Positions 59,084-64,000 of a stretch of DNA of 64,000 nucleotides are shown here, in pieces; the stretch's first letter is position 1; every line of letters begins with the position of its first letter. The translations under genes and the position numbers were made by a program. The notes below the pieces were generated by a model, which saw only the letters and a list, made by a program, of their open reading frames with translations, did not search any database and was not told the origin of the DNA. This stretch comes from Pantoea sp. WMus005 (GTDB lineage: Bacteria; Pseudomonadota; Gammaproteobacteria; Enterobacterales; Enterobacteriaceae): NCBI RefSeq assembly GCF_013415305.1, contig NZ_JACBXU010000001.1:1860001-1924000 (forward strand), read 5' to 3'.

Positions 59084-60850
59084 TTAGTAGGTACGCACTT
59101 TCGGCGGGAAGGCCGCGCGCAGTTTCGGCTGCATGTTCACCTCACGGCGAGTCATACTTTCGGTTTCCGGGACATAAAGACTGTGGCACAACCAGTTTTC
59201 ATCATCACGCTCCGGGAAGTCGAAGCGACTGTGCGCACCGCGGCTCTCGGTACGATAGTTAGCCGCTACTGCCGTGGCAAAGGCCGTCTCCATCAGGTTA
59301 TCCAGCTCCAGACACTCAATACGCTGAGTATTGAAATCCGGTGAGCGGTCATCCAGACGCGCTGACTTCAGACGCTGACGAATCTCTTTCAGCTCTTCCA
59401 GACCCTGCGCCATCGCATCGCCTTCGCGGAATACAGAGAAGTTGTTCTGCATGCAGCGTTGCAGCGCTTTACGAATCTCAACCGGATCTTCACCCGTCGT
59501 GTTGTTTTCCCAGCGGTTGAAACGCGCCATCGCTACGGCGATCTCATCTTCAGAAGCATCACGCAGGTCGCCCTGCTCATTAATACTTTCCAGCAGATGC
59601 AGACCGGCTGCACGGCCAAAGACCACCAGGTCAAGCAGTGAGTTACCGCCCAGACGGTTGGCACCATGCACGGATACACAGGCAATTTCGCCGACGGCGA
59701 ACAGGCCTGGAATCACCACATCTTCGCCCTGCTCATTGACGCGCAGTGCCTGACCGGTCACTTTGGTCGGAATACCGCCCATCATATAGTGACAGGTCGG
59801 GATGACCGGGATGGGTTCTTTAATCGGATCGGCGTGCGCAAAGGTGCGGGACAGCTCAAGGATACCTGGCAGACGTGACTCAAGCACCTCTTTACCCAGG
59901 TGATCCAGTTTCAGCTTCAGATGCGGACCCCACGGGCCATCACAGCCGCGACCTTCACGGATTTCAATCATCATTGAGCGCGCAACCACGTCGCGGCCCG
60001 CCAGATCTTTGGCGTTCGGCGCATAACGCTCCATGAAGCGTTCGCCATGTTTGTTCAGCAGATAGCCGCCTTCACCACGACAGCCCTCGGTGACCAGCAC
60101 GCCTGCACCGGCGATGCCGGTTGGGTGGAACTGCCACATCTCCATATCCTGCACCGGTACGCCCGCACGCAGTGCCATACCGACGCCGTCACCGGTGTTG
60201 ATATGCGCATTGGTGGTGGACTGGTAGATACGGCCTGCGCCGCCGGTTGCCAGAATGGTCGCTTTCGCTTTGAAATAAACGGTTTCACCGGTTTCGATGC
60301 AGATTGCGGTACAGCCCACGACTGCGCCATCGGCGTTTTTCACCAGATCCAGTGCATACCACTCAGAGAAGATGGTGGTTTTGTTTTTCAGGTTCTGCTG
60401 ATAAAGCGTGTGCAGCAACGCGTGACCGGTACGGTCAGCTGCAGCTGCGGTACGTGCCGCCTGCTCGCCACCGAAATTCTTCGACTGACCACCAAACGGA
60501 CGCTGATAAACACGACCATCTTCCAGACGCGAGAAAGGCAGGCCCATGTGCTCCAGTTCCAGAATCGCTTCCGGGCCGGTTTTGCACATATATTCAATCG
60601 CGTCCTGGTCACCGATGTAGTCGGAACCCTTGACGGTGTCGTACATATGCCATTCCCAGTTATCTTCATGGGTATTACCCAGCGCAACGGTAATACCACC
60701 CTGCGCAGATACGGTGTGGGAACGGGTCGGGAAAACTTTAGATAACAGAGCGCAGGTCTGGCCGCCCTGGGAGATTTGCAGTGCGGCCCGCATTCCTGCG
60801 CCACCTGCGCCGATTACCACGGCATCGAACTCTCTGATTGGCAAACTCAT
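59084..60850 (-). CDS. sdhA: Succinate dehydrogenase flavoprotein subunit
   Basis: This 588-residue FAD-bearing catalytic subunit has the FAD-binding [14 protein letters not shown] and the covalent-FAD His in [15 protein letters not shown]. The catalytic segment [11 protein letters not shown] and the [20 protein letters not shown] signature are present. It oxidises succinate to fumarate. Length is that of E. coli SdhA. The start directly abuts the sdhD stop codon. Confidence 0.98.
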   Translation of the reverse strand: MSLPIREFDAVVIGAGGAGMRAALQISQGGQTCALLSKVFPTRSHTVSAQGGITVALGNTHEDNWEWHMYDTVKGSDYIGDQDAIEYMCKTGPEAILELEHMGLPFSRLEDGRVYQRPFGGQSKNFGGEQAARTAAAADRTGHALLHTLYQQNLKNKTTIFSEWYALDLVKNADGAVVGCTAICIETGETVYFKAKATILATGGAGRIYQSTTNAHINTGDGVGMALRAGVPVQDMEMWQFHPTGIAGAGVLVTEGCRGEGGYLLNKHGERFMERYAPNAKDLAGRDVVARSMMIEIREGRGCDGPWGPHLKLKLDHLGKEVLESRLPGILELSRTFAHADPIKEPIPVIPTCHYMMGGIPTKVTGQALRVNEQGEDVVIPGLFAVGEIACVSVHGANRLGGNSLLDLVVFGRAAGLHLLESINEQGDLRDASEDEIAVAMARFNRWENNTTGEDPVEIRKALQRCMQNNFSVFREGDAMAQGLEELKEIRQRLKSARLDDRSPDFNTQRIECLELDNLMETAFATAVAANYRTESRGAHSRFDFPERDDENWLCHSLYVPETESMTRREVNMQPKLRAAFPPKVRTY

Positions 60851-61198
60851 TTACACACCCCACACCACAACAAAGCCATAAATCGCATACCACAACAGCG
60901 CCACGACAATCACAAACTGCAACAACAGGCGAACCGGCAGCGATTTGACGTAGTCTGTTAACACCTGCCACATACCGATCCAGCCGTGGACCAGAATGGA
61001 GAACAGTGTCAGCAGCGTGAACACTTTAGTGAATGCGGACGCGAAGAAGCCACGCCACAGGTCATAAGTCAGCGTGTCTGTCATCACCACGAAACCGAGG
61101 ATGTAGACGATGTAGAGCGTAATGAGGATTGCTGTTGCCCGCAGCAGCAGCCAGTCCTGAATGCCGTTGCGACCCAACGCGGATGCATTGCTTACCAT
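60851..61198 (-). CDS. sdhD: Succinate dehydrogenase membrane anchor SdhD
   Basis: This 115-residue, three-helix anchor has the haem b ligand His in [19 protein letters not shown]. The N-terminal [18 protein letters not shown] matches E. coli SdhD (115 aa). With SdhC it holds haem b and the ubiquinone site. Its ATG overlaps the sdhC stop by seven bases. Confidence 0.96.
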   Translation of the reverse strand: MVSNASALGRNGIQDWLLLRATAILITLYIVYILGFVVMTDTLTYDLWRGFFASAFTKVFTLLTLFSILVHGWIGMWQVLTDYVKSLPVRLLLQFVIVVALLWYAIYGFVVVWGV

Positions 61199-61581
61199 AC
61201 GAGGACTCCCGCCAGAATTGCCAGCACGACAGTGATCACAAAAGTCATATGGGCGGAACGCTTACCCACTTCCAGCGTTTCGGCCAGATAACCAAAATCC
61301 ATCAACATATGACGAATCCCGCTCACCGCGTGATAGGCCAGCGCCGTTAAAATGCCCCACATAATGAACTTCGCGAAGAAGCCATCCATGATAGACGCAG
61401 CGTGCTGGAAACCTTCAGGAGAAGAGAGAGAGAGACCGAGCAGCCACAGCAGGATGCCAATGGCAACCAATGTGATTACGCCGGAGACGCGGTGAAGAAT
61501 GGACGATATTGCAGTAACGGGAAACCGGATCGTCGAGAGATCCAAGTTGACAGGTCTTTGTTTTTTCACGGTTTTGCCCAC
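61192..61581 (-). CDS. sdhC: Succinate dehydrogenase cytochrome b556 subunit SdhC
   Basis: The GTG at 61581 gives 129 residues ([20 protein letters not shown]), the length of E. coli SdhC. An upstream GTG at 61632 would add 17 residues. The Shine-Dalgarno for 61581 is weak and a strong GGAGG lies farther upstream, so the start needs checking. [10 protein letters not shown] binds quinone and haem; [18 protein letters not shown] carries the haem-ligand His. It is the first gene of sdhCDAB-sucABCD, divergent from gltA. Confidence 0.93.
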   Translation of the reverse strand: MGKTVKKQRPVNLDLSTIRFPVTAISSILHRVSGVITLVAIGILLWLLGLSLSSPEGFQHAASIMDGFFAKFIMWGILTALAYHAVSGIRHMLMDFGYLAETLEVGKRSAHMTFVITVVLAILAGVLVW

Positions 61582-62212
61582 ACAGCTCTTTTTTATTTTG
61601 CTTCCTCCGGACCTGAGGCGGAGTCTAATCACAACGTGTGGCAGACTTAACCGTCACCAAAAAAGCAACATCCAGTGTTAAGTGACGCGGAAGTAAACGC
61701 TGGGTGGCTCCTGGTGTCAGGGTGTTCCGGAGACCTGCCAGGAGTATAGGAGGATCACATTCTGATTACAATTCCCCTACAAACTCTTTGGTATATTTTA
61801 GGTGGAACAGTGATCCTACTCACGATTTTCACAATTGATACAATTTTAATTATCTGATTTGACAATAGTTCAACAATTCAGTTACAAACTAAACCTATAA
61901 AAGCCTATGATGCACAAAAGTTATGGGGATACACTTTCCCCTAAGCGCAAGTTATGTAACATTGCGATAATGAGCTTTAAAAAGCATCAGGTTATTGGTT
62001 ACCAAGAAGTTATGTCCTGAACGGATCTTTAACAACCGCGATATGCAGCATGTCCATGGCTCACCGGTTTCCACTGGAAACGCGCCGCTCACTCTGTACC
62101 CTGCACCGCTTTACCTCCGCAGAGTGATACTGTGTAGTTTTGCCAACCGCAACATGAACGCGTTTCAGGTGTCTAAAGATCCTTACCTACATAAGGCGCT
62201 ATGGAGACGAAA
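61582..62212. other. Divergent control region between sdhC and gltA
   Basis: About 630 bp of AT-rich DNA without a credible gene separates two divergent TCA-cycle operons. A TTGACA at 61859-61864 could be a -35 for gltA, but its -10 partner (TTACAA, 17 bp on) is poor. In E. coli, ArcA and CRP act on this region. I could not place individual sites with confidence. Confidence 0.6.
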
Positions 62213-63496
62213 ATGACAGATAAAAAAGTAACGCTAACCCTGCAAGATGGAACATCTATTGAACTGGACGTGCTGAAAGGTACGCTGGGCCAGGATGTTG
62301 TTGATGTCCGCTCTCTGGGTTCAAGTGGCCTGTTCACCTTCGATCCCGGTTTTACGTCTACAGCGTCCTGCGAATCTGCCATCACCTTTATTGATGGTGA
62401 CGAAGGCATTCTGCTGCACCGTGGTTTCCCTATTTCTGAGCTGGCGACCCATTCTAACTATCTGGAAGTCTGCTACATCCTGCTGAACGGCGAAGCGCCA
62501 AACCAGAAACAGTTTGATGAGTTCTGTAACACCGTTACCCGCCATACCATGATTCATGAGCAGATTACCCGCCTGTTCCACGGTTTCCGTCGTGACTCCC
62601 ATCCAATGGCGGTAATGTGCGGTGTGACCGGTGCTCTGGCTGCGTTTTACCACGATTCGCTGGATGTAAACATTGAGCGCCACCGCGAAATCGCGGCATT
62701 CCGTCTGCTTTCCAAAATGCCGACGATGGCAGCAATGTGTTACAAATATTCAATCGGCCAGCCGTTTGTTTATCCACGCAACGACCTTTCTTATGCCGGT
62801 AACTTCCTGCATATGATGTTTGCTACGCCGTGCGAAGAGTACAAAGTGAATCCAGTGCTGGAACGCGCCATGGACCGTATCCTGATCCTGCATGCTGACC
62901 ATGAGCAGAACGCCTCGACGTCAACCGTACGTACCGCGGGTTCAAGCGGCGCGAACCCGTTTGCCTGTATCGCTGCCGGGATCGCCTCCCTGTGGGGACC
63001 CGCGCACGGCGGTGCCAACGAAGCGACCCTGCGTATGCTGGAAGAGATCAGCACCGTTGAGCACATCCCGGAATTTGTTAAACGCGCCAAAGACAAGAAT
63101 GATTCATTCCGTCTGATGGGCTTTGGTCACCGCGTGTATAAAAACTACGATCCACGTGCGACCGTAATGCGCGATACCTGCCATGAAGTGCTGAATGAGC
63201 TGGGTATGAAGGATGACCTGCTGGAAGTCGCGATGGAGCTGGAACACATTGCGCTGAACGACCCGTACTTCATCGAGCGTAAACTCTATCCAAACGTGGA
63301 CTTCTACTCCGGTATCATTCTGAAAGCGATGGGTATTCCATCCTCCATGTTTACGGTGATCTTCGCGATGGCCCGTACTGTTGGCTGGATTGCACACTGG
63401 AAAGAGATGCACGACGAAGGCATGAAGATTGCCCGTCCGCGTCAGCTCTACACCGGTTATACCGAGCGCGAATTCAGTTCACAGCTGAAGAAGTAA
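62213..63496 (+). CDS. gltA: Citrate synthase (type II)
   Basis: This 427-residue hexameric, NADH-sensitive citrate synthase has the length of E. coli GltA. The start at 62213 ([20 protein letters not shown]) has GGAGACG upstream; an ATG 12 bases earlier is an alternative. Active-site segments are [28 protein letters not shown], and [15 protein letters not shown], with the catalytic Asp in PNVDFYSGI. It condenses oxaloacetate with acetyl-CoA. It is divergent from sdhCDAB. Confidence 0.97.
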   Translation: MTDKKVTLTLQDGTSIELDVLKGTLGQDVVDVRSLGSSGLFTFDPGFTSTASCESAITFIDGDEGILLHRGFPISELATHSNYLEVCYILLNGEAPNQKQFDEFCNTVTRHTMIHEQITRLFHGFRRDSHPMAVMCGVTGALAAFYHDSLDVNIERHREIAAFRLLSKMPTMAAMCYKYSIGQPFVYPRNDLSYAGNFLHMMFATPCEEYKVNPVLERAMDRILILHADHEQNASTSTVRTAGSSGANPFACIAAGIASLWGPAHGGANEATLRMLEEISTVEHIPEFVKRAKDKNDSFRLMGFGHRVYKNYDPRATVMRDTCHEVLNELGMKDDLLEVAMELEHIALNDPYFIERKLYPNVDFYSGIILKAMGIPSSMFTVIFAMARTVGWIAHWKEMHDEGMKIARPRQLYTGYTEREFSSQLKK

Positions 63497-63846
63497 GATT
63501 CGGTTGATAGCGGAGACGGCTCTCCGCTTGATGTTGCTTAAAAGCCGGGGGCGGTTGGCTGTGATACCGCGCCTGCGCAGAGAACATGGTCAGATCGGAA
63601 AGACGCAAAAGCCAGTCCATGACACGCTCGGCCCGCGCGATTACGCACCTCATCCGAGAGGTGCGCCCGTTTCCGGGCCAACGCTTTGCGTTGTTCAAAA
63701 ACGCTCCCGGCGTTTTTGTCCATGGCGCGGGACGCTTTCCTCCTCTGACCATGCTCCCTGCGCGTTAAGCTATTTTATTGCTATAAGATTCACACGGGCC
63801 TGGCTCTGTCAGCCGTAAGAGCATTTTACCCTTTTGACTTTACTGT
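63497..63846. other. Interval between gltA and nei
   Basis: No credible gene lies in 350 bp. A hairpin GCGGAGA-CGGC-TCTCCGC (63510-63527) could be a weak gltA terminator. It is followed farther on by a run of four hairpins (63645-63717). The rest up to the nei stop codon shows nothing I recognise. Confidence 0.6.
63645..63717. repeat. Cluster of four consecutive inverted repeats
   Basis: Back-to-back palindromes are GCACCTC/GAGGTGC (63645-63664), GCCCG/CGGGC (63665-63678), AACGC/GCGTT (63680-63692) and AAAAACGC/GCGTTTTT (63697-63717). The last has A- and T-runs and could be a bidirectional terminator for gltA and nei. The whole block may be a dispersed genomic repeat or a structured RNA. Confidence 0.6.
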
Positions 63847-64000
63847 CTATCTCTGACACCCCGGACACCAGTAAAACGGCCGTGATGAAAGTGTGCCCTT
63901 CTCAATTACCGTGCCACAGCGCCGGCATTGCTTACCCTGCCGATGAAACACCTCAAACTGAAACGCTGCTTCCTCATGATATTTCTTCATGGTTCCACGC
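63847..64000 (-). CDS. nei: Endonuclease VIII (Nei), C-terminal end
   Basis: The last 50 codons are visible, ending at the TAG at 63847-63849; the rest lies beyond the right edge. The segment [20 protein letters not shown], then [21 protein letters not shown], is the Fpg/Nei C-terminal zinc finger with four Cys (CRRC and CPGC). The match is to Nei rather than MutM ([15 protein letters not shown]). It removes oxidised pyrimidines in base excision repair. Position beside gltA agrees with E. coli. Confidence 0.92.
   Translation of the reverse strand, partial: RGTMKKYHEEAAFQFEVFHRQGKQCRRCGTVIEKGTLSSRPFYWCPGCQR

Overview
The window is chromosomal DNA from an enterobacterium outside Escherichia, most likely of the Erwinia/Pantoea group. 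The proteins are close to their E. coli counterparts in length and motifs. Gene order is colinear, in inverted orientation, with the E. coli nei-gltA to bio-uvrB-moa-ybhQ segment. Against that backbone there are insertions (a divergent lipoprotein pair, an orphan ABC ATPase, an EvgAS/BvgAS-like two-component system, and an ogt plus Ada/AlkA-fusion pair) and absences (no galE in the gal operon, no mng genes between sucD and cydA). The genus is inferred from gene content; no database was searched. I saw no transposase, integrase, CRISPR array, rRNA or prophage gene.

Layout. 1-4.1 kb: ybhQ (cut by the window edge), ybhP-clsB-ybhN and ybhL, covering membrane lipid and envelope functions. 4.2-6.2 kb: two divergent lipoprotein genes (YaiW/DUF1615 and OBAP/DUF1264). 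6.2-10.2 kb: moaABCDE for molybdopterin synthesis, with a candidate Moco riboswitch and ModE box, then yvcK. 10.2-12.3 kb: uvrB with a LexA box. 12.3-13.8 kb: a gene-poor stretch with three DnaA-box-like sites where E. coli has DARS1, then an orphan UrtE/LivF-like ATPase behind a candidate NtrC/sigma-54 promoter. 13.8-18.8 kb: bioBFCD divergent from bioA over a BirA operator. 18.9-26.7 kb: ybhB, pgl, ybhA, modABC, acrZ, modE and modF.

26.7-32.1 kb: galTKM with two GalR-type operators, gpmA and aroG. 32.4-37.5 kb: ybgS, the two-component pair and zitB. 37.5-41.6 kb: pnuC and nadA (NadR box), ogt and an Ada-AlkA fusion. 41.7-42.3 kb: three tRNA-Lys genes with a downstream repeat that carries the last 19 nt of the tRNA. 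42.4-48.7 kb: the Tol-Pal cluster (ybgC, tolQRAB, pal, cpoB) and cydX/ybgE. 48.7-51.4 kb: cydAB. 52-61.6 kb: sdhCDAB-sucABCD. 62.2-63.5 kb: gltA. The right end holds the 3' end of nei.

Together the genes serve central carbon and respiratory metabolism (gltA-sdh-suc, cydABX, gpmA, pgl, gal), cofactor synthesis (biotin, molybdopterin, NAD), molybdate uptake and its regulation, DNA repair (uvrB, nei, ogt, ada-alkA), and envelope integrity (tol-pal, acrZ, clsB, lipoproteins). The least explained parts are the nitrogen-type promoter plus orphan ATPase beside the DARS1-like sites, the sensor kinase that overlaps zitB, and the tRNA-linked repeat.
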